Shown here: positions 9,823 through 19,207 of the stretch, one piece after another
How the letters are laid out: each line of letters opens with the position of its first letter
How positions within the stretch are numbered: the first letter of the stretch is position 1
NCBI RefSeq assembly: GCF_000155735.2
Contig: NC_020908.1
Coordinates: forward strand, 3,601,001 to 3,665,000
From: Octadecabacter arcticus 238
GTDB lineage: Bacteria > Pseudomonadota > Alphaproteobacteria > Rhodobacterales > Rhodobacteraceae
Length of the DNA stretch: 64,000 bases
Direction: 5' to 3'
Program-made: the position numbers and the translations under genes
Notes under the pieces: model-generated
Databases searched by the model: none
What the model saw: the letters and a program-made list of their open reading frames with translations, nothing else
Told to the model about the DNA's origin: nothing

Positions 9823-10806
9823 CTAGTCGTGAAACGGACAGGCGACCATTTGATCAGGGCCACTGGTGTCCATGACAGGCCGATCACCCGCGCAGACGGC
9901 TTGCACTTTAGGGCAGCGGGTGCGGAACAAACAGCCTGACGGCGGCGCCAGCGGACTGGGCAAATCACCCTCTAGTATGGGTCGAACGCGTGCGCGTTCA
10001 GCTTTGGGGTCGGGGATCGGTACCGAAGCGATCAAGGCTTGCGTGTAGGGGTGCGTCGGGGCGCGGCAGACCTCCTTGGACGGGCCAATTTCCATTGGGC
10101 GTCCAAGATACATCACCACGATGCGATCAGAAATGTGTTTCACCACGGACAGATCATGGGCGATGAAAATCATCGAAAGCCCCATGTCTTTTTGAAGTTC
10201 GGTCAGAAGGTTCACGACCTGCGCTTGCACCGACACATCCAGCGCCGACACTGGTTCGTCACAAATCATCAGCTTGGGTTTCAGGATCAACGCACGCGCA
10301 ATCCCAATGCGCTGACATTGCCCACCAGAAAATTCATGTGGATAACGGTTTATCATGTTGGGTAGCAGCCCAACCCGTTCCATCAATTCGCCGACACGCG
10401 ATTTGACGTCTTTGCGCGGCGTGTCTGGTTCGTGCGTCACCAAAGGTTCGGCAATGATATCACCAACAGTCATGCGCGGGTTGAGCGATGCAAGCGGGTC
10501 TTGGAAGACCATCTGCACGTCACGACGATGTTTGCGGCGTTCTTGTCGCCCCATCGCCATCAGGCTTTGGCCCTTGTACAAAATATTGCCACCCGACACT
10601 GGAACCGTGCCAATGATTGCGCGTGCAAGCGTGGATTTCCCTGACCCGCTTTCACCCACCAGACCCAATGTTTCACCGGGTTGCAGATCGATGCTAAGAC
10701 CGGATACGGCCTGTAGTTTAAGCGACGGCGTCCATGGCCATGCATTTTGGGGCCGGACATCGAATGTCACCGATAGATCGCGGACCGAGAGGATTGGTTC
10801 AGACAT
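9823..10806 (-). CDS. oppF: Oligopeptide/dipeptide ABC transporter ATP-binding protein (OppF/DppF type)
   Basis: About 327 residues with Walker A ([17 protein letters not shown]), the ABC signature [15 protein letters not shown], Walker B ([12 protein letters not shown]) and the C-terminal oligo_HPY block ([13 protein letters not shown]) typical of peptide importers. The frame is open to 10857, but ATG 10806 ([11 protein letters not shown]) starts at the normal family position and overlaps the oppD stop by eight bases, which indicates coupling. It is the last gene of the oppA-B-C-D-F unit. OppF and OppD form the ATPase dimer that drives uptake through OppB and OppC. Its function in this strain depends on the damaged oppC upstream. 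Confidence 0.93.
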   Translation of the reverse strand: MSEPILSVRDLSVTFDVRPQNAWPWTPSLKLQAVSGLSIDLQPGETLGLVGESGSGKSTLARAIIGTVPVSGGNILYKGQSLMAMGRQERRKHRRDVQMVFQDPLASLNPRMTVGDIIAEPLVTHEPDTPRKDVKSRVGELMERVGLLPNMINRYPHEFSGGQCQRIGIARALILKPKLMICDEPVSALDVSVQAQVVNLLTELQKDMGLSMIFIAHDLSVVKHISDRIVVMYLGRPMEIGPSKEVCRAPTHPYTQALIASVPIPDPKAERARVRPILEGDLPSPLAPPSGCLFRTRCPKVQAVCAGDRPVMDTSGPDQMVACPFHD

Positions 10807-11770
10807 TTGCCACCTCCGACAGCGTCGCATGGCAGGCGCGAAGGTGATCATCGCCAACCGGTTCTTTTACGGGTTTCGTGGTCACGCAGATGTCTTTCGC
10901 GATCTCGCAGCGCGGCGAAAACGGGCAGCCTTGGGGCAAGTTTGACATGTCGGGTGGTTCCCCCGCAATTGTCAGCAATTGATCATCATCGCGATCAAGG
11001 CGTGGCACGGCGCGCAGCAGACCCTTTGTGTAAGGATGCGTCGGGGATTCAGACACGTCATCGGTCTGTCCCTGTTCCATGATCTGTCCACCATACAGCA
11101 CCAAAGTGCGATCGCACGCGTCCGCCACGATGCCCAGATCATGGGTGATCAAAACCATCGCAGTGCCAAATTCGTCGCGAATACCGGCCAGCAATTTCAT
11201 GATCTGCGCTTGAACCGTAATGTCCAAAGCGGTCGTGGGTTCATCGGCAATAAGCAAACGTGGACGACACAGCAGCGCCATCGCAATCATGATCCGCTGG
11301 CGCATACCTCCAGAAAATTCGTGCGGATACATGTTGATGCGGGTTTTGGCATCCGGAATGCGCACCGCATCGAGCATGTGGACCGCTTCGGCCACGGCCG
11401 CACGTTTGCTCATCCCCTTATGGAGCTGCAAAACCTCGGCCATTTGGTTGCTGACGCGAATGTAGGGATTGAGCGATGTCATTGGGTCCTGAAAGATCAT
11501 CGCAATCTTTTGCGCGCGAACTGTGTTTAATTGGCGCGGTGTCAGGGCCAGCAAGTCAGTGCCATCAAACACCGCCTTGCCCGTCGCGCCGCCGTTCTTG
11601 GCCAATAGCCCCATAATGGCGAACGCCGTCTGGCTTTTGCCCGAGCCGCTTTCGCCGACAATGGCCAGTGTTTCGCCTTCATCAATGGCAAATGACAGCC
11701 CATTCACCGCGTGCACGGGGCCGTCGTTGGTGCGAAACGTCACCGTCAGGTCTGAAACATCTAACAGCAT
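10799..11770 (-). CDS. oppD: Oligopeptide/dipeptide ABC transporter ATP-binding protein (OppD/DppD type)
   Basis: The 323-residue protein carries Walker A ([19 protein letters not shown]), signature [15 protein letters not shown], Walker B ([12 protein letters not shown]), the H-loop ([11 protein letters not shown]) and the C-terminal oligo_HPY block ([16 protein letters not shown]). It is the first ATPase subunit of the peptide importer and pairs with OppF. Its start directly abuts the stop of the oppC frame (one base between them), and its own stop overlaps oppF. Both ATPase genes look intact, so decay of the operon seems recent or limited to oppC and the 5' end. Confidence 0.93.
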   Translation of the reverse strand: MLLDVSDLTVTFRTNDGPVHAVNGLSFAIDEGETLAIVGESGSGKSQTAFAIMGLLAKNGGATGKAVFDGTDLLALTPRQLNTVRAQKIAMIFQDPMTSLNPYIRVSNQMAEVLQLHKGMSKRAAVAEAVHMLDAVRIPDAKTRINMYPHEFSGGMRQRIMIAMALLCRPRLLIADEPTTALDITVQAQIMKLLAGIRDEFGTAMVLITHDLGIVADACDRTLVLYGGQIMEQGQTDDVSESPTHPYTKGLLRAVPRLDRDDDQLLTIAGEPPDMSNLPQGCPFSPRCEIAKDICVTTKPVKEPVGDDHLRACHATLSEVANV

Positions 11771-12694
11771 TTAGCGGTCCTTCGGGTCTAGTGCGTCGCG
11801 CAGGCCGTCACCCACAAAGAAAAAGGCGAACAGCGTGATAAGGAAGAAACCAAGGGGGTAAAACAGCATCCACAGCGTGCCATTGGTCATCTGGCTCGCG
11901 CCCGCATTGATCAGCGCACCGAGCGACGTGTTAGGTTCCTGTACGCCTAGGCCGAGATAGGAAATGAAGCTCTCAAAGATGATCATTTCGGGAACCAGCA
12001 GCGTCGCGTAAACGATCACAATGCCCAGCAAGTTCGGAATGATGTGGCGCAGGATTATGGTGAAGGGGGACACCCCCGTGGCAATCGCCGCCTCAACGAA
12101 TTCTTTGTTCTTGATCGTCAGCGTCTAACCCCGCGCAATCCGCGCCATATTGAGCCATGAGATCAACCCGATGCCAATGAACAGCATCAAGATCGAGCGC
12201 CCAAAAATGACCAGCATCAGGATCAGCACAAACATGAACGGAATCGACATCAAGATATCGACGATACGCATCATGATGCCGTCCTTGCGCCCACCGACGT
12301 AGCCTGCGGTCGCGCCGTAAAGCGTGCCAACGATCACCGCGACCAGCGACCCGACAATCCCGACCAAGAGCGAAATGGATGTGCCCTGCACCGTGCGTGC
12401 AAACAGGTCGCGCCCATCGATGTCAGTGCCGAAATAATGGCCTGAGCTGAGCGATGGAACGCCCTGATAGGCGTTTGCCCCCATCAGGCTGAAGTCCACG
12501 TAGTCCGGTTCAAACTTGGCGAATAACCTACCAAACAACGCAAAGGCGCAGATGGCAATCAGTACGAACAACCCTGCAACCGCGGCTTTGTTGCGAAAGA
12601 ACCGCACGCGGGCGTCTTCCCACAATGATCTGCCCCGAACCTGTGCAAGGTGTGCGGTTTGTTCCAGCATTTTCACGTCAGTTTGCTTAATCAT
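11771..12694 (-). pseudogene. oppC: Oligopeptide ABC transporter permease OppC, interrupted by an in-frame amber codon
   Basis: The reading frame is continuous for 308 codons except for one TAG at 12125-12127. The first part (189 residues) has the OppC N-terminus (LWEDARVRFFRNKAAVAGLF), FGTDIDGRDLFAR and four membrane segments, and stops after WLNMARIARG. The next codons read TLTIKNKEFVEAA, the direct continuation of the EAA loop, where relatives have ARIVRGQ.L...EFVEAA. The stop therefore replaces a glutamine codon (CAG to TAG). The second part restarts at best at 12073 and carries the last two membrane segments. The first fragment alone lacks the second half of the permease. This is a nonsense mutation, a sequencing error or, less likely, suppressed. 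Confidence 0.88.
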
Positions 12695-12705
12695 CCCAGC
12701 CTCCC

Positions 12706-13695
12706 TTAGTACCAGATCTTCGGGTCAATCCACGCGTAAAGCACGTCGACCAGAAGGTTGAACAGGATCGTCAGCGCGCCGACCAAAATGGTGATGCCCA
12801 AAATGACGGCGTAGTCGCGGTTGAACGCGGAGTTCACAAAGAACTGCCCGATGCCACCGGTAGAAAACGCCACATCAACGACAACCGATCCTGTGATCAT
12901 CCCTACAACGGCAGGACCAAGGTAAGAAATCACCGGCAGCAACGCAGGCTTCAGTGCATGGCGGAAAATGACGCGGCGCATGGGCAGACCATTGGCAATC
13001 GCGGTGCGGATAAAATTGGAATTCATAACTTCGAGCATGGACGACCGAGTGATCCGCGCAATGGAGGCCATATACGACGTGGACAGCGCGATGACCGGCA
13101 GGATCAAGTAATCAAACCGCACAGCACCGCCGAATGGATTGTTGAAACACAACCGATCCCCGGCATCGCACGCATCAATCAGCAAGCCACCTGACCAACC
13201 GCCACCGGGCAACCAGCCGAGGCCAAGCGTGAACAGCAACACCAACACAGGCGCCATCACAAAGTTCGGCAAAGCCTGTGCGCCGATGGTGATGCCAACG
13301 GCCAAGTAGTCCAGCCACGTATTCTGGCGGATCGCCGCCGCCACACCAAGCGACACACCAACAACCACGGCCACAAGCGCGGACCACGCACCATAGGTCA
13401 GCGTCACAGGAAAACCTTGGGCGATCACATCGTTGACCGTCCGGTCACGGTATTGAAATGAAGGGCCAAAATCGAAGTAGAAAACGACGTTTTTGACGTA
13501 GCTGAACATCTGCACGATGTAGGGCTGATCAAGGCCGTAGCGGGCTTCGATATTGGCCAGTACCGCGGCAGGGGGCGGGCGTTCACCGCCGAACGGGCCA
13601 CCGGGGGCCGCGAACATCAAGATGAACGAAAAAATAATGAGGATCAGCAAGGTCGGCACGGCGATCGCCAGCCGTTTTGCAATGAAGCTATACAT
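12706..13695 (-). CDS. oppB: Oligopeptide ABC transporter permease (OppB/DppB type)
   Basis: The 329-residue inner-membrane protein has the N-terminal helix (AIAVPTLLILIIFSFILMFAAPGGPF) and the ARYGLDQPYIVQ block of the OppB family. The binding-protein-dependent transport domain follows, with the EAA loop near NSNFIRTAIANGLPMRRVIFRHALKPALLP. It ends with the typical YAWIDPKIWY, close to the family tail Y...DPR. It pairs with OppC to form the translocation path. It lies 68 bases downstream of oppA with a strong hairpin in the gap, and 11 bases upstream of oppC. It appears intact. Confidence 0.93.
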   Translation of the reverse strand: MYSFIAKRLAIAVPTLLILIIFSFILMFAAPGGPFGGERPPPAAVLANIEARYGLDQPYIVQMFSYVKNVVFYFDFGPSFQYRDRTVNDVIAQGFPVTLTYGAWSALVAVVVGVSLGVAAAIRQNTWLDYLAVGITIGAQALPNFVMAPVLVLLFTLGLGWLPGGGWSGGLLIDACDAGDRLCFNNPFGGAVRFDYLILPVIALSTSYMASIARITRSSMLEVMNSNFIRTAIANGLPMRRVIFRHALKPALLPVISYLGPAVVGMITGSVVVDVAFSTGGIGQFFVNSAFNRDYAVILGITILVGALTILFNLLVDVLYAWIDPKIWY

Positions 13696-13714
13696 CAGGG
13701 GTCCTTTGCAAGGT

Positions 13715-13741
13715 CCCGCGCCACCGAAATGGTGGCGCGGG
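13715..13741. terminator. Perfect 11-bp hairpin between oppA and oppB; T tract on the plus strand
   Basis: CCCGCGCCACC and GGTGGCGCGGG (13715-13725 and 13731-13741) pair perfectly around a five-base loop. On the plus strand it is followed by CTTTTTTAG, so it has the form of an intrinsic terminator for transcription antisense to opp. On the minus strand, the direction of the operon, no T tract follows, and there it may act as an mRNA-stabilising or attenuating hairpin after oppA. Confidence 0.8.
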
Positions 13742-13762
13742 CTTTTTTAGACGGTCGAAACG

Positions 13763-15403
13763 CTACTCGCTCGCGCTGATATAGAGGTCTTTGGAATACC
13801 AGTTCTGCAACAGATTTTCCGTTGGCCAGTTTTCCATGTCCGGCGCGATCATCCGCACGGATGCGTAGTGATAGATCGGCAGGAAGTAGGCGTTGTCAGA
13901 AGCGATCTGTTCCATCTCACGGTACAGCGGCATGGCGTCTTCGGCGAACTTTGCCTCTTGTGCCAATGCGTCAATATCGGCATCGATGTATTTGCCGTCG
14001 TTGTAGGCGGATCCAGATGTCAGAAGGTCCGTGTAGGTGGACGGTTCGTTGTAATCCGCACACCAGCCGCCCCGCGCAACTTCATAGTTCTGCTCACCGC
14101 GGGTATCAAGGAACGTGGCCCATTCTTGGTTGGCCAAGGTAACGTCGACGCCCAGCGTCTGTTTCCACATTTGTCCAACCGCCACGGCCACGGATTGGTG
14201 GCTGTCGGATGTGTTGTACACAATCTCCAAGGTCAGCGGGTTGTCGTCCCCGTAGCCTGCCTCGGCCATCAACTCGACCGCCATGGCGTTGCGCTCATCC
14301 TGCGTCATGGATGCGACTGCGATTTCGGGCTGCTCCCATCCGGCGATGGCCCAGTGCGTCAATGTCCAAGATGGCCGTTGACCACCAGCCAGCACGTTGT
14401 CGGTGATGATGTCACGGTTGACTGCAAGGCTCAGCGCTTGGCGTACACGCACATCTTTAAGGGCCTCAGGACCGCTGTCGGACTGGTTGAACTGGTAATA
14501 ATATGTGCACGAAGACGGCAGGCTCAGCGCCTCACCTGGATATTCAGCATTCAGGCGTGGGAACTGCCCCGCAGGCACGTCCATCACAACATCAATTTCG
14601 CCCGCCAAATAGAGTGTGAGCGCTTGGTTGGAATCGTTGATAATCAGCGCTGTGATCTCTTCGATGATGGTGTTGTCATTGTCCCAGTACATCGCATTGC
14701 GCGACCGCACGAGCTTTTCTGCTGGCACGTAGTCGGACAGAACATAGGCACCGTTGGAAACCATATTTTCAGCGCGGGTCCACTGATCGCCATGCGCTTC
14801 GATGGTGGCACGGTGCTGCGGGAATGTGGTCGGGAATGTGGTCATCTGCGGGAAATACGGACGCGGTGCGTCGTTTGTATAGACAACCGTGAAATCGTCA
14901 GGTGCCGAAATACCCAGCGCGTCCAACGGCATGTCGCCAGCGGTGACTGCGGCTGCGTTCTCGACGCCCATGACTTCGAGGTACCACGCATATTCCGATG
15001 CGGTTTCGGGGTTGGCCGCGCGTTGCAGGCCATAAACAAAATCGCCCGCGACGACCGGATCACCGTTCGACCACTTGGCATTTTCACGCAGGGTGAACGT
15101 ATAGGTCAGGCCATCCTCGGACACCTCAAAGCCAGTCGCCACACCAGGCTGTACGGCACCGTTGGCGTCTTCGGTCATGAGACCTTCAAACAAGTCACGG
15201 GCGACAGATGCGCCTTCGACGTCTTCAACCAAAGCAGGGTCGATGGACGGAAAATCATCCAAAATTGAATAAGTGAACGACTGATCAGACGCGAGCGCGA
15301 CGCCGGTATCTGGATGGGTTGCATGGCCGTCAGCCAGCACGGCACCGCCAGTCACTATCAGTAACGCCGCTGTCGAGGCGAGAAGTTTTGTTTTAAATGT
15401 CAT
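13763..15403 (-). CDS. oppA: Oligopeptide ABC transporter substrate-binding protein (OppA/SBP_bac_5)
   Basis: About 546 residues with a signal peptide (MTFKTKLLASTAALLIVTGGAVLADG) and the SBP_bac_5 domain. Hallmarks are PSIDPALVEDVEGASVARDLFEGL, TYTFTLRENAKWSNGDPVVA and VRQALSLAVNRDII. It is a periplasmic receptor for peptides, first gene of the opp operon. The ATG at 15401-15403 is the native start, and its first base coincides with the outer end of an IS481-type element, so the native Shine-Dalgarno site and promoter are gone. An in-frame GTG at 15418 inside the element would add five residues. The transposase stop is four bases before the oppA ATG, so reinitiation after transposase translation could still produce the protein. 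Confidence 0.92.
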   Translation of the reverse strand: MTFKTKLLASTAALLIVTGGAVLADGHATHPDTGVALASDQSFTYSILDDFPSIDPALVEDVEGASVARDLFEGLMTEDANGAVQPGVATGFEVSEDGLTYTFTLRENAKWSNGDPVVAGDFVYGLQRAANPETASEYAWYLEVMGVENAAAVTAGDMPLDALGISAPDDFTVVYTNDAPRPYFPQMTTFPTTFPQHRATIEAHGDQWTRAENMVSNGAYVLSDYVPAEKLVRSRNAMYWDNDNTIIEEITALIINDSNQALTLYLAGEIDVVMDVPAGQFPRLNAEYPGEALSLPSSCTYYYQFNQSDSGPEALKDVRVRQALSLAVNRDIITDNVLAGGQRPSWTLTHWAIAGWEQPEIAVASMTQDERNAMAVELMAEAGYGDDNPLTLEIVYNTSDSHQSVAVAVGQMWKQTLGVDVTLANQEWATFLDTRGEQNYEVARGGWCADYNEPSTYTDLLTSGSAYNDGKYIDADIDALAQEAKFAEDAMPLYREMEQIASDNAYFLPIYHYASVRMIAPDMENWPTENLLQNWYSKDLYISASE

Positions 15404-16480
15404 GTGATTACTTGTCACATCCCGTGAGGTAGTAGGGGTTTTTCTTAAACAGCTCTGGTTTAAGTTTGTGCCAGTCTTTCATGGCCTGCAAGGGGGTTCT
15501 GCTCTGAAGAACAGATTGCGGGAGTTGTTGATTATAGAGCAATACATAACGGTGCATCGTCGCATTAAGGTCTTCCCCTGATCGGAAGTGATGGCTTTGA
15601 AGGACATCCTCTATACGCCCGTTGAACCTCTCAACCATGCCGTTGGTTTGAGGCGATTGTGGTGGGGTCAAACGGTGGTCGATGCCAAGTTCGGTGCACA
15701 GCGTGTCAAACTCATGTTTGCCGGTCGCCGCACGCTTGCGCAGGCCAAAGAGGCGGTCAGTGAACTCCTTACCATTATCCGTAAGAATGGTGCGAATGTG
15801 CAGCGGACACGCGCGCTCAAGGTCACGCAGGAAACGTCGGGCATTGGCGGCCGTTTTGTTGCTATAGATACCAATGAACACCCACCGCGTGGCGCGATCG
15901 ATGGCGACAAACAGATACCGGCGTGATGTCTGATCCGCCATTTGCGGCAGATATTTAACGTCAATGTGCAGGTAGCCCGGCGCATAGGCCTTGAAGGCGC
16001 TGTGCTTCGGCCTTGCCTCTTTGACCTTCAGGTCGCGCAGATTGCCCACCCCATGTCGACGCAAGCATCGATCCAAGCCCGAGCGTGAAACGTTCGGATT
16101 CAGAAACTCCCGGACCACTGCAAGTAAGTCATCAAGTGACACCAAAAGCGTCTTACGCAACGCCACCGCAACAACCTCCTGCGCTGGCGTGAGCGTCGTC
16201 TGCAAGCGATGTGGTGTGTGACTGCGGTCTTCGACGCTGTCGCGGTGACGCCACTTCAAAACAGTCTGCTCAGAAATGCCAAAGCTTTCACCCACCATCC
16301 AGGCCGGATCGGCACTGGCTTTAATGGCAGCTCTAATCTTCGGTGTTGTCGTCGCTTGGCGATGCAGTCGAACGAGCATCACGTTTCTCCTTCCGAATGT
16401 CCTCTAAAACCGACCTTGCCATGAAAAAGGCCGAACGCCGAGGATCAATGTGATCATCCGGGATGGAACAATTACTCACA
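15403..16480 (-). mobile_element. IS481-family insertion sequence, about 1.08 kb
   Basis: The element is bounded by imperfect 22-bp terminal inverted repeats at 15403-15424 and 16459-16480 (18 of 22 positions match when one is reverse-complemented; both begin TGTGA or TGTGAG reading inwards and share CATCCCG at the inner side). It contains a single transposase gene filling nearly its whole length. No target-site duplication is seen: the flanks read ...AATGTCA on the left and AGATTGA... on the right. That suggests an adjacent deletion, recombination between copies, or later drift. Its left end is fused to the oppA start codon. Confidence 0.82.
15408..16379 (-). CDS. IS481-family transposase
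   Basis: About 323 residues: an N-terminal helix-turn-helix (SFGISEQTVLKWRHRDSVEDRSH, written here in parts as GISEQTVLKW and RSHTPHR) and a C-terminal rve integrase core. The DDE triad is visible as HIDVKYLP, LTDNGKEF and the glutamate in NGMVERFNGR. ATG 16379 is chosen because AAGGAG lies seven bases upstream; a GTG immediately before it is also in frame. The frame is intact, so the element may still be active. The stop codon lies four bases from the oppA ATG. Confidence 0.93.
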   Translation of the reverse strand: MLVRLHRQATTTPKIRAAIKASADPAWMVGESFGISEQTVLKWRHRDSVEDRSHTPHRLQTTLTPAQEVVAVALRKTLLVSLDDLLAVVREFLNPNVSRSGLDRCLRRHGVGNLRDLKVKEARPKHSAFKAYAPGYLHIDVKYLPQMADQTSRRYLFVAIDRATRWVFIGIYSNKTAANARRFLRDLERACPLHIRTILTDNGKEFTDRLFGLRKRAATGKHEFDTLCTELGIDHRLTPPQSPQTNGMVERFNGRIEDVLQSHHFRSGEDLNATMHRYVLLYNQQLPQSVLQSRTPLQAMKDWHKLKPELFKKNPYYLTGCDK

Positions 16481-16635
16481 AGATTGAAGCAGCCTTTGTG
16501 GGAGTCGCGACTGAACGCAAGGTTTGATATCAGTTGACCCAACGAAACCTGATTGCCTTGAGTGCGCCGGAAACAATGAAAGCGCGGGATATTAACCCCC
16601 CCCCACATCTTTGTTATTTAGTTCAGAAATTAAAT
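16481..16635. other. Short non-coding remnant between IS481 and the permease gene
   Basis: This 155-base stretch holds the sequence that once lay upstream of oppA or of another gene, and a run of nine C near 16596. A minus-strand frame across it (ending in DSHKGCFNL before the element) looks broken off by the insertion but belongs to no family I can name. No terminator for the permease gene is evident. Confidence 0.4.
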
Positions 16636-17529
16636 CTAGGTTGGTGACACGCCGCGCAACTTTTCCGAGCGCCGGCGCAACACTTCCACCACAATCAGCA
16701 GCACAACAGACACGGCGATCAGGATTGTCGCCACCGCCAAAATGGTCGGGCTGATTTGTTCGCGCAGACCCGTGAACATCTGCCAAGGCAACGTCTTTTG
16801 TCCAGCGGAACCAACGAAAAGAACGACCACGACTTCATCAAATGACGTGATAAATGCAAACAGACCACCCGACACAACACCGGGCAAAATCAGCGGCATT
16901 TGCACCTTAAAGAATGTCGTCACAGGGTTCGCTCCCATGTTTGCAGCGGCCCGCGTCAAGGACTGATCAAAGCCAACCAGCGTCGCGGTCACGGTGATGA
17001 TGACGAATGGAATCCCCAGCGCAGCATGCGCAAGGACGACGCCCCAATAGGTGCCCGTCAGCGTGAACGGCAGATCAATGCGTCCGAACGGGGTCGGGAT
17101 GTAGGGGTTGGAATAGAAGAAATACATGCCTGTCGCCGAGATGATCAGCGGCACAATCATTGGCGAAATCAGGATCGCCATGATCGATCTGCGAAACGGC
17201 ACGTGGCTCTGTGACAGGCCAATCGCCGCCAACGTTCCAAGCGAAACCGAAAGGAATGTCGCAACCGGTGCAATCTTGAGCGAATTCCTCAGCGCGAGCT
17301 GCCAGTCGGAGCTGGTAAAGAAATCCTGGTAGTGTTTAGTCGAGAAACCTGCAGGATCCAGCGACAACATTTCCGGCGTAAACGTGAAGAAATTCTCCGC
17401 GTTAAAAGAAAGTGGAATGATGACGACGATTGGCGCGATCAGGAAAAAGAAGATCAGACCGCAAATAACGCGAAAGCTATAGTGCCAAATTCGTTGGCCT
17501 GTGGTCGCATATGATGGCAATGCAGACAT
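16636..17529 (-). CDS. ABC transporter permease, PotC/PotI type
   Basis: The 297-residue membrane protein has six predicted helices and the inner-membrane permease domain of spermidine/putrescine importers. The EAA loop is seen at TRAAANMGANPVTTFFKVQMPLILPGVV. The N-terminus contains IAPIVVIIPLSFNAENFFTF, typical of PotC relatives. It is the second permease of a five-gene minus-strand unit (creatinase, ATPase, binding protein, PotB-like, PotC-like); three bases separate it from the PotB-like gene, so they are co-translated. Substrate is not readable from the sequence; the unit's creatinase suggests creatine or another guanidino compound. Confidence 0.9.
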   Translation of the reverse strand: MSALPSYATTGQRIWHYSFRVICGLIFFFLIAPIVVIIPLSFNAENFFTFTPEMLSLDPAGFSTKHYQDFFTSSDWQLALRNSLKIAPVATFLSVSLGTLAAIGLSQSHVPFRRSIMAILISPMIVPLIISATGMYFFYSNPYIPTPFGRIDLPFTLTGTYWGVVLAHAALGIPFVIITVTATLVGFDQSLTRAAANMGANPVTTFFKVQMPLILPGVVSGGLFAFITSFDEVVVVLFVGSAGQKTLPWQMFTGLREQISPTILAVATILIAVSVVLLIVVEVLRRRSEKLRGVSPT

Positions 17530-17532
17530 ATC

Positions 17533-19197
17533 TCAGCCCCCCAATTTTACATTATCGATGCCGACAATTTTGTCATACATCCAGTACAGCCCCATCACGA
17601 TCACCAGCAAAATGGTGCCCAACGCGGCCGCGAGGCCCCAGTTAAGCGAGCTGGAGATATGGTAGGCAATCCGGTTGGAGATGAAGACACCTTTGGTGCC
17701 GCCAACCAATTCAGGCGTGATGTAATAGCCGATCGACAGAATAAACACGAGGATACAGCCAGCACCGATGCCCGGCACCGATTGCGGAAAGTAGACCCGC
17801 CAGAACGCTGTCCAGTTCGTCGCACCCAGCGATTTGGCGGCCCGAAGGTAGGAAATCGGGATCGTTTTCATCACTGAGAACAGTGGCAAAATCATGAACG
17901 GCAGCAGAATGTGCGTCATTGCAATGACCGTACCCGTTTGGTTGTTGATCAGCGCAAGGCGCTCAAAGCCCGCGGCTGCCCAATCCAGATATAGCCCGTC
18001 CGTGCCACCCCAAATCCCGTTAAGCACATTCCACACCCATGTGATGACATTCACGAAGGCGTAACAAATGTTCAACAGCCCCATGAAGACGGGGTCGAGC
18101 AATTGGCCAAACCAAGTCGAATGATACCAAACCAGTGTATCGTTGATCACGCCCTGTTGTTGCAGCAGGACTTTCCACGCGGATGTGCGCACCAGCAGCG
18201 ATGTCCAGAAGGGCAAAAGAACAAGGATCATCAGCAAGTTGGCTTTGCGCGCGGGCAAGTTCGCAAGCAGCCAAGCAATCGGGTAGCCCAGCAAGACACA
18301 CATGCCCATGATTGATCCTGACATAATCATCGTGCGGATAAACAGCGTGATATAAATCTGCTCGTTCTCGGGGCGCACTTCAGCGCCTTCAACACCCTTG
18401 AAGCGGTCAACAGAATTCAGAAAATATCCGTTTGTGTATTCGGGCGAGTAAATTTTGATGGTTTGCCAAACTTCGGGATCGAGCCAATCCTCATCAACAT
18501 CAGCGAACTGGTCGCGCAGGTTTACGAGTGGAACACCGGACAGATTCAGCGCGACGGGCGGTTCAGCGCCCTCAATCACTTCGAGGTAAAGCGACGTGAA
18601 AACAAAGTCCCAAGGAACTTCCTCTACGGGCACGTCTTCTTCGGCTTCGATTATCATCTTAGCCCAAGCATCATAGGTATTGGCGGTCATCGGCAATGCG
18701 GCGCGCACGGTGTCGTCCGCCATCCAAGCAGCCCATTGTGCGGGGTCAGCATAGGCCGGATCAGCGGCCTGAAATGCGTCTGTGTATGTATCAGTATCAA
18801 AGCGGCCAACGCCACGGCCCGATTTACGAAACAGGGACGAAATACCCGTCATTTCATAGTTCAAACGGCTGCCCAAACGCGTGTGGGTCTTATATTCGGT
18901 CGCCAGCACCATATCAAAATAAAGCGCGGTGAACACGTCTTCGTCGGGGGCTTGTCCGGAATCACTGTCCCACCCGTCAAGGGTGGCGACTGTGCGCGGC
19001 AGCGTTTCAACGACGATCTCGTTTTCGACCGACCGGAACAGCATGTCGGCGATGGGCATCACAAAGGACACCAGAATAAAGATCAGAAGCGGGGCGATCA
19101 GCATCAACGCACGCAGTTTCTGGCGGCGCAATGCGCGGTTCAGTGACGCCTTAAGCGGTCGTCCGTCTGCAGCCAAAACCAATGTCACGTGTGCCAC
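17533..19197 (-). CDS. ABC transporter permease, PotB/PotH type, with large extracytoplasmic insertion
   Basis: At 554 residues this is nearly twice the length of a standard PotB (about 280-300). Helix 1 (LMLIAPLLIFILVSFVMPIA, near residues 31-50) is followed by about 220 residues without membrane segments, acidic and rich in Trp and Tyr, before the remaining helices start near residue 290. The permease core then follows, with the EAA loop SYLRAAKSLGATNWTAFWRV. A second extra segment lies before the EAA loop (about residues 375-425). The insert would face the periplasm and could contact the binding protein or substrate. The gene follows the binding-protein gene after a terminator-like hairpin and abuts the PotC-like gene. 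Confidence 0.88.
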   Translation of the reverse strand: MAHVTLVLAADGRPLKASLNRALRRQKLRALMLIAPLLIFILVSFVMPIADMLFRSVENEIVVETLPRTVATLDGWDSDSGQAPDEDVFTALYFDMVLATEYKTHTRLGSRLNYEMTGISSLFRKSGRGVGRFDTDTYTDAFQAADPAYADPAQWAAWMADDTVRAALPMTANTYDAWAKMIIEAEEDVPVEEVPWDFVFTSLYLEVIEGAEPPVALNLSGVPLVNLRDQFADVDEDWLDPEVWQTIKIYSPEYTNGYFLNSVDRFKGVEGAEVRPENEQIYITLFIRTMIMSGSIMGMCVLLGYPIAWLLANLPARKANLLMILVLLPFWTSLLVRTSAWKVLLQQQGVINDTLVWYHSTWFGQLLDPVFMGLLNICYAFVNVITWVWNVLNGIWGGTDGLYLDWAAAGFERLALINNQTGTVIAMTHILLPFMILPLFSVMKTIPISYLRAAKSLGATNWTAFWRVYFPQSVPGIGAGCILVFILSIGYYITPELVGGTKGVFISNRIAYHISSSLNWGLAAALGTILLVIVMGLYWMYDKIVGIDNVKLGG

Positions 19198-19207
19198 CCC
19201 TATTCAG

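Noticed and set aside
13868..15268. 466-codon plus-strand frame antisense to oppA
   Set aside because: Lies fully inside oppA on the other strand; no family resemblance, and the oppA frame has clear domain motifs.
16333..16608. 91-codon minus-strand frame crossing the right end of the IS481 element
   Set aside because: Composite of flank and element sequence; the flank part may be a gene relic but cannot be assigned.
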